DNA of 64,000 bases from Hyphomicrobiales bacterium (GTDB lineage: Bacteria > Pseudomonadota > Alphaproteobacteria > Rhodospirillales > JACKKN01): NCBI GenBank assembly GCA_024236415.1, contig JACKKN010000004.1, positions 215,001 to 279,000 of the forward strand, in the 5' to 3' direction. Both the position numbers and the translations under genes were made by a program. Positions 33,247 to 41,528 of the stretch are shown here, in pieces. How positions within the stretch are numbered: position 1 is the first letter of the stretch; each line of letters begins with the position of its first letter. The notes beneath the pieces are model-generated. The model was not told the DNA's origin and ran no database searches. It saw nothing but the letters and a program-made list of their open reading frames with translations.

Positions 33247-33332
33247 CGCAGACGGACGCAGACGGGCGCGGACCGGGACCCTTTAACAGGGCCTGCCGCG
33301 ACAAGGGGCCGCAACAAGGGGAAGGGGACACC

Positions 33333-34226
33333 GTGGATCTGGAGAACTTCAAGGCGGAGATGGACCGCGACGCCCGCGCCGTGGACGCGGTGATGGACGG
33401 CCTGCTGCCCCTGCACGACGACCCCGAGGTGCGGGTGATCGAGGCCATGCGCTATTCCCTGCTGGGCGGCGGCAAACGGGTGCGGCCGTTCCTGGTCAAG
33501 CACAGCGCCGACCTGTTCGGGGTGTCCGTGCGCGCGTCGCTGCGCGCCGCGGCGGCGGTCGAGATGGTGCACTGCTATTCCCTGATCCACGACGACCTGC
33601 CGGCCATGGACGACGACGAGCTGCGCCGCGGCCGCGCCACCTGCCACGTGGAATACGACGAGGCCACCGCCATCCTGGCCGGCGACGCCCTGCTGACCAA
33701 GGCGTTCGAGGTGCTGGCCGGGGACGAGACCCATTCCGACCCGCGGGTGCGCGCCGACCTGGTGCTGGCGCTGGCCAAGGCCGCCGGGGCCGAGGGCATG
33801 GTCGGCGGCCAGATGCTGGACCTGGTGGCCGAGCACAACGACCTGACCATGCCCGAGATCACCCGGCTGCAGCGCATGAAGACCGGCGCCCTGATCGCCG
33901 TGTGCTGCGAGATCGGGGCCCTGCTGGGCAAGGCCGCCGAGTCGCAGCACCTGGCCCTGAACGCCTATGCCCACGACCTGGGGCTGGCGTTCCAGATCGT
34001 CGACGACCTGCTGGACGTGGAGGGCGACGCCGCCGTGGTCGGCAAGGCCACCGGCAAGGACGCCGCCGCCGGCAAGGCCACCTTCGTCTCGCTGCTGGGG
34101 GCGGATCGGGCGCGGGCCCAGGCGCGCATGCTGGTGGACCAGGCCGTGGAACATCTTGCAATTTTCGCCGAAAAGGCCGACCCTTTGAAAAATCTCGCGC
34201 TTTTCGTGTTCGAGCGGCGCGCCTGA
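33333..34226 (+). CDS. ispA: farnesyl diphosphate synthase (polyprenyl synthetase)
   Basis: This 297-residue polyprenyl synthase condenses IPP with DMAPP and GPP to give farnesyl diphosphate. The first Asp-rich motif is DDLPAMDDDELRRG and the second is DDLLD; the GGGKRVRP lead segment is present. The GTG start follows GAAGGGGA. It lies between xseB and dxs, so the operon supplies isoprenoid precursors. Confidence 0.93.
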   Translation: MDLENFKAEMDRDARAVDAVMDGLLPLHDDPEVRVIEAMRYSLLGGGKRVRPFLVKHSADLFGVSVRASLRAAAAVEMVHCYSLIHDDLPAMDDDELRRGRATCHVEYDEATAILAGDALLTKAFEVLAGDETHSDPRVRADLVLALAKAAGAEGMVGGQMLDLVAEHNDLTMPEITRLQRMKTGALIAVCCEIGALLGKAAESQHLALNAYAHDLGLAFQIVDDLLDVEGDAAVVGKATGKDAAAGKATFVSLLGADRARAQARMLVDQAVEHLAIFAEKADPLKNLALFVFERRA

Positions 34227-34263
34227 GGCGGTTCCGGCGGCAAACCGGGGGAAGGGGCCGCCG

Positions 34264-36288
34264 GTGACGGAACCAGAAATTCTCGCGATAGGGACAAGGG
34301 CATTGGGACAGACTGACACCACGCGCAAGTCGACGGCCGCCACGGCCGCCGATGGGCCGGGCGATTCCGCACACGAAACCCCGCTGCTGGACCGGGTCGC
34401 CTCCCCCGCCGACCTGAAGGGCATGAACGGCGAGGAGCTGCGCCAACTGGCCGACGAGCTGCGCCAGGAGACCATCCGCGTGGTTTCCTACACCGGCGGC
34501 CACCTGGGCGCGTCCCTGGGCGTGGTCGAGCTGACCGTGGCCCTGCACCACACCTTCGACACCCCCGCCGACCGCCTGATCTGGGACGTCGGGCACCAGT
34601 GCTACCCGCACAAGATCCTGACCGGGCGCCGCGGCCGCATGCTGACCCTGCGCCAGGGCGGCGGCGTGTCGGGCTTCACCAAGCGGACCGAGAGCGAGTA
34701 CGACGCCTTCGGCGCCGGGCACAGCTCGACCTCCATCTCGGCCGGCCTGGGCATGGCCGTGGGGCGCGACCTGGACGGGCGGGCGAACCACGTGATCTCG
34801 GTCATCGGCGACGGCTCCATGAGCGCCGGCATGGCCTACGAGGCCATGAACAACGCCGGGTCCATGGATTCGCGGCTGATCGTCATCCTCAACGACAACG
34901 ACATGTCCATCGCGCCGCCGGTGGGGGCCATGAGCGCCTACCTGTCGCGGGTGGTCAGCTCGCGGCCGTTCCGCTCCCTGCGCCACCTGGCCGCCGACGT
35001 GGCGCGCAAGTTCCCGCGCGCCATGGGCGAGGCGGCGCGCAAGGCCGACGAGTACGCCCGCGGCATGATCTCGGGCGGCACCCTCTTTGAGGAGATGGGC
35101 TTCTACTACGTCGGCCCCATCGACGGCCACAACCTGGAGCACCTGCTGCCGGTGCTCAAGAACCTGCGCGACGACCCCGAGCCGGGCCCGGTGCTGCTGC
35201 ACGTGGTCACCCACAAGGGGCACGGCTACCCGCCGGCCGAGGAGGCCGCCGACAAGTACCACGGGGTCGGCAAGTTCGACGTGGTCACCGGCAAGCTGCA
35301 CAAGGCCGTGTCCAACGCGCCCAGCTACACCGGCGTGTTCGCCCAGGCCCTGATCGCCGAGGCCGAGCGCGACAACAAGATCGTCGCCATCAACGCCGCC
35401 ATGCCGGCCGGCACCGGGCTGGACAAGTTCGGCGCCCGGTTCCCCGAGCGCTGCTTCGACGTCGGCATCGCCGAGCAGCACGCCGTCACCTTCGCGGCGG
35501 GTCTTGCCTGCGAGGGCTACCGCCCGTTCTGCGCCATCTATTCCACCTTCCTGCAGCGCGCCTACGACCAGGTGGTCCACGACGTGGCGATCCAGAAGCT
35601 GCCGGTGCGCTTCGCCATCGACCGCGCCGGCCTGGTCGGCGCCGACGGCCAGACCCACGCCGGCGCCTTCGACCTGGCCTACCTGTGCTGCCTGCCGGGG
35701 TTCACGGTCATGGCCCCGGCGGACGAGGCCGAGCTGGTGCACATGATCGCCACCGCCGCGGCCATCGACGACGGCCCCAGCGCCGTGCGCTACCCGCGCG
35801 GCGAGGGGGTGGGGGTGGACCTGCCCGAGCGGGGCCAGGTGCTGCCCATCGGCCGCGGCCGGGTGGTCCGCGAGGGATCGGCGGTGGCCATCCTCAGCCT
35901 GGGGCCGCGCCTGGCGCAGGCCCTGCAGGCCGCCGACGACCTGGCGGCGCGGGGCCTGAGTTGCACCGTGGCCGACGCCCGCTTTGCCAAGCCCATCGAC
36001 ACCGACCTGATCCGCGACCTGGCCGGCCGCCACGAGGTGCTGGTCACCGTCGAGGAGGGCTCGGTCGGCGGCTTCGCCGCCCAGGTGGCCCAGTTCCTGG
36101 CCACCGAGGGCCTGCTCGACCACGGCCTCAAGTTCCGGCCCATGGTCCTGCCCGATACCTTCCTCGACCAGGACGCCCCGGCCAAGCAGTACGAGACGGC
36201 GGGCCTGACGGCGGCCGACATCGTCGCCACCGCGCTCGGCGCGCTGGGCCGCGGCGCCGAGGCCGAAAGCGGCACCGCCCGGGCCTGA
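34264..36288 (+). CDS. dxs: 1-deoxy-D-xylulose-5-phosphate synthase
   Basis: This TPP enzyme makes DXP from pyruvate and glyceraldehyde 3-phosphate, the first step of the MEP pathway. It has GGHLGASLGVVELTVALHH, the TPP motif GDGSMSAGMAYEAMNNAG and the C-terminal YPRGEGVGV. The 674-residue length includes about 35 non-conserved residues before the family start (TPLLDRVASPADLKGM). A GTG start is used; an internal TTG at 34302 is an alternative. It closes the xseB-ispA-dxs cluster. Confidence 0.94.
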   Translation: MTEPEILAIGTRALGQTDTTRKSTAATAADGPGDSAHETPLLDRVASPADLKGMNGEELRQLADELRQETIRVVSYTGGHLGASLGVVELTVALHHTFDTPADRLIWDVGHQCYPHKILTGRRGRMLTLRQGGGVSGFTKRTESEYDAFGAGHSSTSISAGLGMAVGRDLDGRANHVISVIGDGSMSAGMAYEAMNNAGSMDSRLIVILNDNDMSIAPPVGAMSAYLSRVVSSRPFRSLRHLAADVARKFPRAMGEAARKADEYARGMISGGTLFEEMGFYYVGPIDGHNLEHLLPVLKNLRDDPEPGPVLLHVVTHKGHGYPPAEEAADKYHGVGKFDVVTGKLHKAVSNAPSYTGVFAQALIAEAERDNKIVAINAAMPAGTGLDKFGARFPERCFDVGIAEQHAVTFAAGLACEGYRPFCAIYSTFLQRAYDQVVHDVAIQKLPVRFAIDRAGLVGADGQTHAGAFDLAYLCCLPGFTVMAPADEAELVHMIATAAAIDDGPSAVRYPRGEGVGVDLPERGQVLPIGRGRVVREGSAVAILSLGPRLAQALQAADDLAARGLSCTVADARFAKPIDTDLIRDLAGRHEVLVTVEEGSVGGFAAQVAQFLATEGLLDHGLKFRPMVLPDTFLDQDAPAKQYETAGLTAADIVATALGALGRGAEAESGTARA

Positions 36289-36435
36289 TCCGCCCGGGCC
36301 TGACCCGCCCGGGCGTCCCGCACGCCCCGACCCAAGAACAATCCCCCGCACGCCGACACTCCGTTCGGCCGCGAAATGGTGTAAGCTTGCCGCAAAGGCG
36401 GACAACCGCCGGGCACCGCAGTTGGGAGGCACGCC

Positions 36436-36801
36436 ATGCTCAAGGTCCACAACTGGAAGGACTCCATCCCCTTCGTCGCGCCGGAGAAGAGCGAACCCGC
36501 CCTGGATTGCGACGAGGCCGTGGTCAAATGCCTGCACCTGGACCCGGGCCAGGAATCGCGGCCGCACATCCACCGCACGGCGGTCGACGTCATGGTCATC
36601 GTCGGCGGCCGGGGCTTGGCCACGGTGGACGGCCAGCCGCGCCCGGTGGAGGTCGGCGACGTGATCCTCAACCCGTCCGGCACCGTGCACGGCATCCGCA
36701 ACGACGGCCCCGGGCGGCTGACCTGGCTGGTCATCCAGGCGCCGCCGCCCAACCGCAAGACCGCCGCCGCCCCACCTGCCGCCGCCACGGCCGACGCCTA
36801 G
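36436..36801 (+). CDS. small cupin-domain protein
   Basis: This 121-residue single-domain cupin has the first metal motif around HIHRTAVDVMVIVGG and the second around GDVILNPSGTVHGIRN. Cupins of this kind bind a divalent metal and may be isomerases, dioxygenases or sensors; function cannot be chosen here. An Ala/Pro-rich tail follows. It is preceded by GGGAGG and followed 13 bp later by a DUF962 gene. Confidence 0.85.
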   Translation: MLKVHNWKDSIPFVAPEKSEPALDCDEAVVKCLHLDPGQESRPHIHRTAVDVMVIVGGRGLATVDGQPRPVEVGDVILNPSGTVHGIRNDGPGRLTWLVIQAPPPNRKTAAAPPAAATADA

Positions 36802-36814
36802 GGAGCGCCCCCCC

Positions 36815-37150
36815 ATGGCCACGACGACCGAGCGCTACCAGACCTACGCCGACTTCTGGCCCTTCTACCTGGCCGAACACGGCAAGCCGGCCACCCGCGG
36901 CCTGCACTATTTCGGCACCACGCTGGCCATCGCCTGCCTGGTCCTGGGCGCCGCGGTGAACCCCTGGTGGCTGCTGGCCGCCCCCGTCGCCGGCTATTTC
37001 TTCGCCTGGATCGCCCACTTCTTCGTCGAGCACAACCGCCCCGCCACCTTCACCTATCCGGCCTGGTCCCTGGTCAGCGACTTCCGCATGTTCTTCCTGT
37101 GGATCGCCGGGCGCATGCCCGACGAGCTGCGCCGCCACGGCCTGGGCTGA
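36815..37150 (+). CDS. DUF962 / Mpo1-like membrane protein
   Basis: This 111-residue protein matches DUF962, related to yeast Mpo1, a dioxygenase for 2-hydroxy fatty acids. It has the family features FWPFYLAEHGKPATRGLHYFGTTLA, a hydrophobic hairpin at about 36-70, HFFVEHNRPATFTYPAWSLVSDFRMF, and several His residues. It is an inner-membrane protein by hydrophobicity. The catalytic role in this organism is inferred from the family. Confidence 0.85.
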   Translation: MATTTERYQTYADFWPFYLAEHGKPATRGLHYFGTTLAIACLVLGAAVNPWWLLAAPVAGYFFAWIAHFFVEHNRPATFTYPAWSLVSDFRMFFLWIAGRMPDELRRHGLG

Positions 37151-37223
37151 GGCCCCTTCCCCGGGGAAGGCCATGCGCGAGACGGCGTGCAAGGTGGTGC
37201 CGAAGCCGGCGCGGGAGAGGGGA

Positions 37224-37267
37224 CCGGAGAGGACGGGGCCGGAGAGGACGGGGCCGGAGAGGACGGG
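37224..37267. repeat. 15-bp tandem repeat, three copies
   Basis: The unit CCGGAGAGGACGGGG occurs three times head to tail (the last lacks its final G). It lies in the intergenic region before the next gene. It is a minisatellite with no coding role and may vary between strains. Confidence 0.9.
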
Positions 37268-37361
37268 AGAGTTGGGCGGGACAGGGCAAGGCGGCGCGGC
37301 GGAGCGGTGACGGGCAGGGGCCGCCGGCGCCCGGGCACCGGCGGCAAGGGGAGCGGGGCGC

Positions 37362-38045
37362 ATGGACGACGACGTGATTCTCATCGTTTTGGCCGCCGCC
37401 GGCGCGGTGCTGGCCGGCATCGCCTGGCTGGTGGTCCTGTCGCGGCGCCACCGCCAGCGGGTCGAGCAGACCTGGCGCGACTTCGCCGGGCGCCACGGCC
37501 TGGCCCATGCCTTCGACCGCGGCGGGCTGGAGGCGGTCGAGCGTCAGGGCCGCCGCGGCGACCGCCTGCTGCTGCGCGGCGCCCTGCGCGGCCGCGCCTT
37601 CACGGTCAAGGAGGTGAGCGTGAACGACGGCGATTCCGACTCCAGCTCGCCCTCGGTCCGGACCCGCTTCAGCCTGGCCGTGGCCGGCATGCCGGCCGGC
37701 CTGCTGGTCCATCCCCGCCCGCCGGGCCGCCTGGCCCGCGGCCTGATCAACGGCGCCCTGTCCCTGGCCACCCGCCTGGGCGCCGACCTGCCGCCCGAGG
37801 CCCAGTCCGGCGACCCGGCCTTCGACGACACCCACATGATCCGCGCCCACGACCCGCCGGCCGCCCGCGCCTGGCTCACCGACCCCGCCCGCCGCGCCAC
37901 CATGACCGCGCTGGCCGCCGAGGAAGACCTACACATCCTCGACCGCGACCTCTGCTGGCAGGGCGACCGGCCGAAGACGGTGGAAGCGATGGAGGAGGTG
38001 GTGGCAAGGTTGGAGGTGTGGGCTGGGAGGTTGGAGAGAAAATGA
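37362..38045 (+). CDS. membrane-anchored protein of unknown function (227 aa)
   Basis: I do not recognise a family. Residues 5-27 form one hydrophobic segment (VILIVLAAAGAVLAGIAWLVVL), followed by a soluble region rich in Arg, so it is probably anchored with its bulk in the cytoplasm. The segment VSVNDGDSDSSSPSVRTRFSL is polar and may be a loop. Its GC content is high like the neighbours upstream; the AT-rich islet begins immediately after its stop codon. Confidence 0.7.
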   Translation: MDDDVILIVLAAAGAVLAGIAWLVVLSRRHRQRVEQTWRDFAGRHGLAHAFDRGGLEAVERQGRRGDRLLLRGALRGRAFTVKEVSVNDGDSDSSSPSVRTRFSLAVAGMPAGLLVHPRPPGRLARGLINGALSLATRLGADLPPEAQSGDPAFDDTHMIRAHDPPAARAWLTDPARRATMTALAAEEDLHILDRDLCWQGDRPKTVEAMEEVVARLEVWAGRLERK

Positions 38046-38127
38046 GGGAAATTCCAAACCGAGCACTCTCGGTCACAGAGCTAAATATTGTCCCTAAATT
38101 GCCCAAACTACTTAGATTAGCTTTTCG

Positions 38128-39135
38128 TCATAAGACACCCAACGAGCGAAGGAATGCTCGTAAGGATTCGACAGCCATTTCTAATGCCCCAAATAAAGTA
38201 GCTCCAGCAAGACCGATTAGAGCTAGTCGTACGAGGAATTTTTCAAAAATATAAAGCAAGTTCTTTAGTGTATCAGCGATTTGCGGGGGAAACACCGGAC
38301 TCCTGTGAATTTCGATGGCTGCAGCGACACACGAATCAAGAAGTTGAAGGGATTCGGTGTCAAAAGGGGATTTGGCTTCGTTTGTCTTTGACGGAACTAT
38401 TCCTTTGTCATGAGGATGCATCCCATGAAGCTTTTCCTGAAGCTCAATCAACGACGATAAACTTGAAGATCGCAATTTGTTGATTGGTGATGGTAAAGGT
38501 CTGTACTCAGAGAGTTTTATTTTGTCAGATTCGGTTAATGAAAAACTGAAATCTCTTGAATGACCCATGGAGTCATTAACTGCCGTTCCTAACGAGTACT
38601 CAGGTAAGTTATCTCGTATGATTTCTCCGGTCAGCCAGAAATTTTGATTCAAAGAAAATCGGTCGCCATTTATATTAATTGAAGCCTGATTTAGCCATTT
38701 CCTGAAAGCTCTGAATACGCCATCGCCAACAATCACTCCTGCCGCCATTCTCTTTCGGTCAACTGAAACACTTATGTGTTCATCACTTAATGTGATTTGA
38801 CCAACATAGTCATCATGTTCAAGAAACTCCACTTTTAGCTTCTTAAAGTGAAAATACTTTTCTTTAATTAGGTGTAGATCTAAGAAAAAATTGAGCGCAA
38901 ATCTTGCTGTTTCTTCGACAAATTTTGTAGATATTGACTCTGGAGAAAATTCGAGACCTTCCACAATAATGACATCAACATATGCCCTATTTCCTGATGA
39001 TTTTACTTGAAAAATCCTGGTCTCTTTGGAATCGGCATCAAGAATCTCAAAAGAATTCGGAGATTCCCTATGGTGTAAAACGCCTTGTTTTCTATGGTTC
39101 ACGGAATTAACGTGCTCAACTTTAAGGAACGCCAT
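38128..39135 (-). CDS. AT-rich gene for a protein of unknown function with C-terminal membrane segment
   Basis: This 335-residue protein has no family I recognise. It starts at the ATG of MAFLKVEHV (GAGG upstream, TTG codon before it). It is Lys/Ser/Phe-rich, unlike the Ala/Arg-rich proteins around it, and ends with a hydrophobic segment LVRLALIGLAGATLFGALEMAV at about 305-326. Base composition drops sharply to AT-rich across 38046-39250, indicating recent transfer. It stands alone, surrounded by repeats. It could be a solitary defence or accessory gene; nothing visible proves that. Confidence 0.7.
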   Translation of the reverse strand: MAFLKVEHVNSVNHRKQGVLHHRESPNSFEILDADSKETRIFQVKSSGNRAYVDVIIVEGLEFSPESISTKFVEETARFALNFFLDLHLIKEKYFHFKKLKVEFLEHDDYVGQITLSDEHISVSVDRKRMAAGVIVGDGVFRAFRKWLNQASININGDRFSLNQNFWLTGEIIRDNLPEYSLGTAVNDSMGHSRDFSFSLTESDKIKLSEYRPLPSPINKLRSSSLSSLIELQEKLHGMHPHDKGIVPSKTNEAKSPFDTESLQLLDSCVAAAIEIHRSPVFPPQIADTLKNLLYIFEKFLVRLALIGLAGATLFGALEMAVESLRAFLRSLGVL

Positions 39136-39254
39136 CAAAGCCTCACTAGTTTTTCGGACATATTCATGGAGCGGACAATGTAACTCGTGAATATTGTAAT
39201 GCTTCCGATTGGTTCTGACAATGTGAGCAATTCCAGTGACAATATTTATCTATG

Positions 39255-39290
39255 GCCCCTCAAACGCCGGGCGGGCGTGTGGCCCTTCGC
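39255..39290 (+). repeat. left copy of a 36-bp direct repeat
   Basis: It contains CGCCGGGCGGGC followed by TGTGGCCCTT and matches the sequence at 40019-40054 at most positions. The pair bounds most of the gene-poor stretch. Confidence 0.65.
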
Positions 39291-39330
39291 TTATGGCGCA
39301 TAAAAGCCGGCACGCGGTCGCACTTGCTGT

Positions 39331-39420
39331 GGAGTTATGGGGATACAATACATCATTCGAGGGGTTATGGGAGCGCAATATATAGTTCGAGGAATTATGG
39401 GGGCACAATACATAGCTCGT
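39331..39420. repeat. three tandem 30-bp units
   Basis: Three adjacent units at 39331, 39361 and 39391 share the pattern GG..TTATGGG followed by RCAATAYAT and TCG. They have no spacers, and divergence between units is roughly a quarter of positions. On the minus strand one frame reads a repeating decapeptide, but a gene is doubtful. Confidence 0.85.
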
Positions 39421-39750
39421 GCGCCTGTGGCGCGAGAAAGCGATCAGGATGGAGTCAAGTTCCACAGTGGCACCATTGCCGACGAGGCTGCGCCGGAGTG
39501 AATCCATCCACTTCAACCGAAGAGATCACAAATAGAATGAATTAACTCGCGCTCCGCGCGGCGGAGCCTTTGTGGTCTCTGTGTCTCCTCGGCGTTCTCA
39601 GTGTTCCCCTTGACCAGATTGCCCCGCTAAGGCGCTGTGGCGGGTTGAAGGCTCCCAATGGTTCATTCGGTTTCCGCCATCCCCTTGAAATCAGAACACT
39701 CGTGACTATATTCCTGTCAACGATTTCCGGCGAAGGAAGGGACAGTAGAT

Positions 39751-39835
39751 ACCAATGAACACCAATTCACACGAATGTATGGCTATGGGCGGCCCTTCGG
39801 GGTTGCCCATTCGTGTCAATTCGTGTTCATCCGTG
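39751..39835. repeat. MITE-like imperfect palindrome
   Basis: Arms at 39757-39776 and 39809-39828 are complementary at 18 of 20 positions and extend outward with mismatches. The loop contains a smaller GGGC/GCCC hairpin. The arm motif ATTCGTGT..ATT resembles a widespread intergenic repeat type. Confidence 0.75.
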
Positions 39836-40018
39836 GTCACGGAATTCGCCCTCTCCGTCCACAGGATGACGACAAATGACGACATTTTTCCCAGAATGAG
39901 GGGTGGTTTTGAAGGATTTCAACGCCTTGTCCTGACGACATCCGGCGGGAAACCACGCCGAAACGGCCCGAAAGGAGGCCTGAGGGTGCGGGAAGGGGGT
40001 TCTTCATCGTCTTTTTTC

Positions 40019-40054
40019 GCCCCTCATGCGCCGGGCGGGCCTGTGGCCCTTGGC
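40019..40054 (+). repeat. right copy of the 36-bp direct repeat
   Basis: It matches 39255-39290 in the same orientation, again with CGCCGGGCGGGC and TGTGGCCCTT. It lies about 190 bp before the DUF169 gene. Confidence 0.65.
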
Positions 40055-40242
40055 TCCTCGCTGCGCTCGGGCGGCCGGTCGGCCTTGCCGGCCCCGGGGG
40101 CGGGGCCGGTACCAGAGGTCGGCGGGTATCGTTCGGGTGGCGATGCCGCTTCCGCCACCACTTTTCCCCCCACTTTTCCCCCCTGGCGCCAGGGTCTAGA
40201 GTGGCCGGCAGGGAAAACCACCATAACCGGGGATTTTGGGAC

Positions 40243-41061
40243 ATGAACGTCGACGCCGCCGCTTCCGACTCCACCTACGACACCAGCGCCGGGAACCTGA
40301 AGGCGCTTTCCGAGCAGCTCGTCTCCATGCTGCGCATCCGCACCATTCCGCTGGGGCTGAAGCTGTTCACCGACGCCGACGAGATGTTGGCGATCAAGGG
40401 CGTGCGCACGCCGACCGCGGACTTCCACTTCACCATGTGCCAGCTCGTGGGCCAGGCGCGCACCACGGGCTATACGCTGGGCATCGTCCACGAGAACACG
40501 CGCATGCACAGCAACTGCGGCGGGGTGGTGGGCCTGAACGCGCCCAACGCGTCGTACCTGTCGGGCGAGCAGATGAACGGGGTCTGGTTCCAGAACCAGG
40601 AGGCGGCGCGCGAGCACCAGGCGCAGATGACCCGGGTCGAGCCCAAGTACGCCGGGATCTGCGCCTCGCCCCTGCGCTCGGGGCGGCTCGACCCGCCCGA
40701 CGTGGTGCTGTTCTGGGCCAACCCGGCGCAGACCATCCTGTTCGTCAACGGCCTGCAGTGGAAGCGCTACAAGCGCTACGACATGACCATCACCGGCGAG
40801 ACCGCCTGCTCGGACTCCTGGGGCCGGGCCCTGGCCACGGGGGAGACCTCCATCTCCGTGCCCTGCTTCGCGGAAAGGAGATACGGCGGGGTCAGCGACG
40901 ACGAGATGGCCCTGGCCATGCCGCCCGACGAGTTCGTGCGCGGCATGGAAGGGCTGGTGGGCCTCTCCAAGGTCGGCCTGCGCTACCCCATCCCGCCCTA
41001 CGGCCCGCAGATGGACCCGGCCATGGGCATGGAGGTGAGCTATCCGGGGAAGAAGCCGTAA
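40243..41061 (+). CDS. DUF169 family protein
   Basis: This 272-residue protein matches DUF169. The core contains IPLGLKLF, TMCQLVGQARTTGYTLGI, and ETACSDSWGRALATGETSISVPCFAERRYGG, with several conserved Cys residues that could bind metal or a cofactor. Function is unknown. The ATG of MNVDAAASD is used; the ribosome-binding site is weak. It stands alone between two repeat-rich stretches. Confidence 0.82.
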   Translation: MNVDAAASDSTYDTSAGNLKALSEQLVSMLRIRTIPLGLKLFTDADEMLAIKGVRTPTADFHFTMCQLVGQARTTGYTLGIVHENTRMHSNCGGVVGLNAPNASYLSGEQMNGVWFQNQEAAREHQAQMTRVEPKYAGICASPLRSGRLDPPDVVLFWANPAQTILFVNGLQWKRYKRYDMTITGETACSDSWGRALATGETSISVPCFAERRYGGVSDDEMALAMPPDEFVRGMEGLVGLSKVGLRYPIPPYGPQMDPAMGMEVSYPGKKP

Positions 41062-41090
41062 ATGGAGCGTCGGTCGGCAGACCGCCCCGC

Positions 41091-41502
41091 GGCCTTGAAC
41101 CGCAGGGGTCGCGGGGGTTTCGCGGAGGGACGCGGGGGAAGGGAAATGCGCTGCGCGCGGCCCCATGCCTCTACCGTCATTCCCGCGCAGGCGGGAATCC
41201 ATGCCGCCGGCCTTGCCTTCCGCGCGGTGGTCGCGGGCGAGCGGCCGGTCATCTCTCCTCCGCGTACCTTTGCGTCCTCTGCGTTTCATGATTCCAACGC
41301 GGAGGACGCGGAGGGACGCAGAGGAAGGGAATTGCGCTGCGCGCGGCCGGGCACCTTGCCCCTTGCGCGCCGGGGGCCGGGCGGAAACGGCGACGGCATG
41401 GGTTCCCGCCTGCGCGGGAACGACGGGGTGGAGGCGTGGCGGCGGTGTCCGTCTTCCCCGCGTTCCTCCGCGCAACCTCCGCGTCCCCTGCGTTTCAAGG
41501 CC
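41091..41502. repeat. 412-bp mosaic of nested inverted repeats
   Basis: The ends (41091-41141 and 41453-41502) are about 50-bp inverted copies of each other. Inside are two dRS3-like palindromes in opposite orientation, ATTCCCGC-GCAG-GCGGGAAT (41179-41198) and GTTCCCGC-CTGC-GCGGGAAC (41402-41421), and a central inverted pair (41257-41288 with 41296-41324). A 45-bp direct repeat near 41121 and 41307 is also present. No transposase is seen. Confidence 0.8.
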
Positions 41503-41528
41503 ACAGGCACTGCCCGGGCGGTACGGCC

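Larger units (their letters stand above)
39139..40242. other. 1.1-kb stretch without a convincing gene, rich in repeats
   Basis: No open frame here has a good start signal or recognisable product. The stretch contains three 30-bp tandem units (39331-39420), a degenerate copy of the CTTTGTG/CTCTGTG repeat family near 39560-39600, a MITE-like palindrome (39751-39835), and two copies of a 36-bp direct repeat at 39255 and 40019. It appears to be an accumulation site for small repeats beside a transferred gene. Confidence 0.65.

Noticed and set aside
39331..39420. CRISPR array
   Set aside because: The units abut with no unique spacers, there are only three, and no cas genes are present.
39250..39516. 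Minus-strand frame encoding a decapeptide repeat
   Set aside because: No ribosome-binding site or family, and the repeats are better explained at DNA level.
40024..41475. Long minus-strand frame across DUF169 and the repeat mosaic
   Set aside because: It runs antisense to a clear DUF169 gene and through intergenic repeats.
41091..41502. Insertion sequence
   Set aside because: There are inverted ends but no transposase frame; only a non-autonomous or composite repeat is supported.
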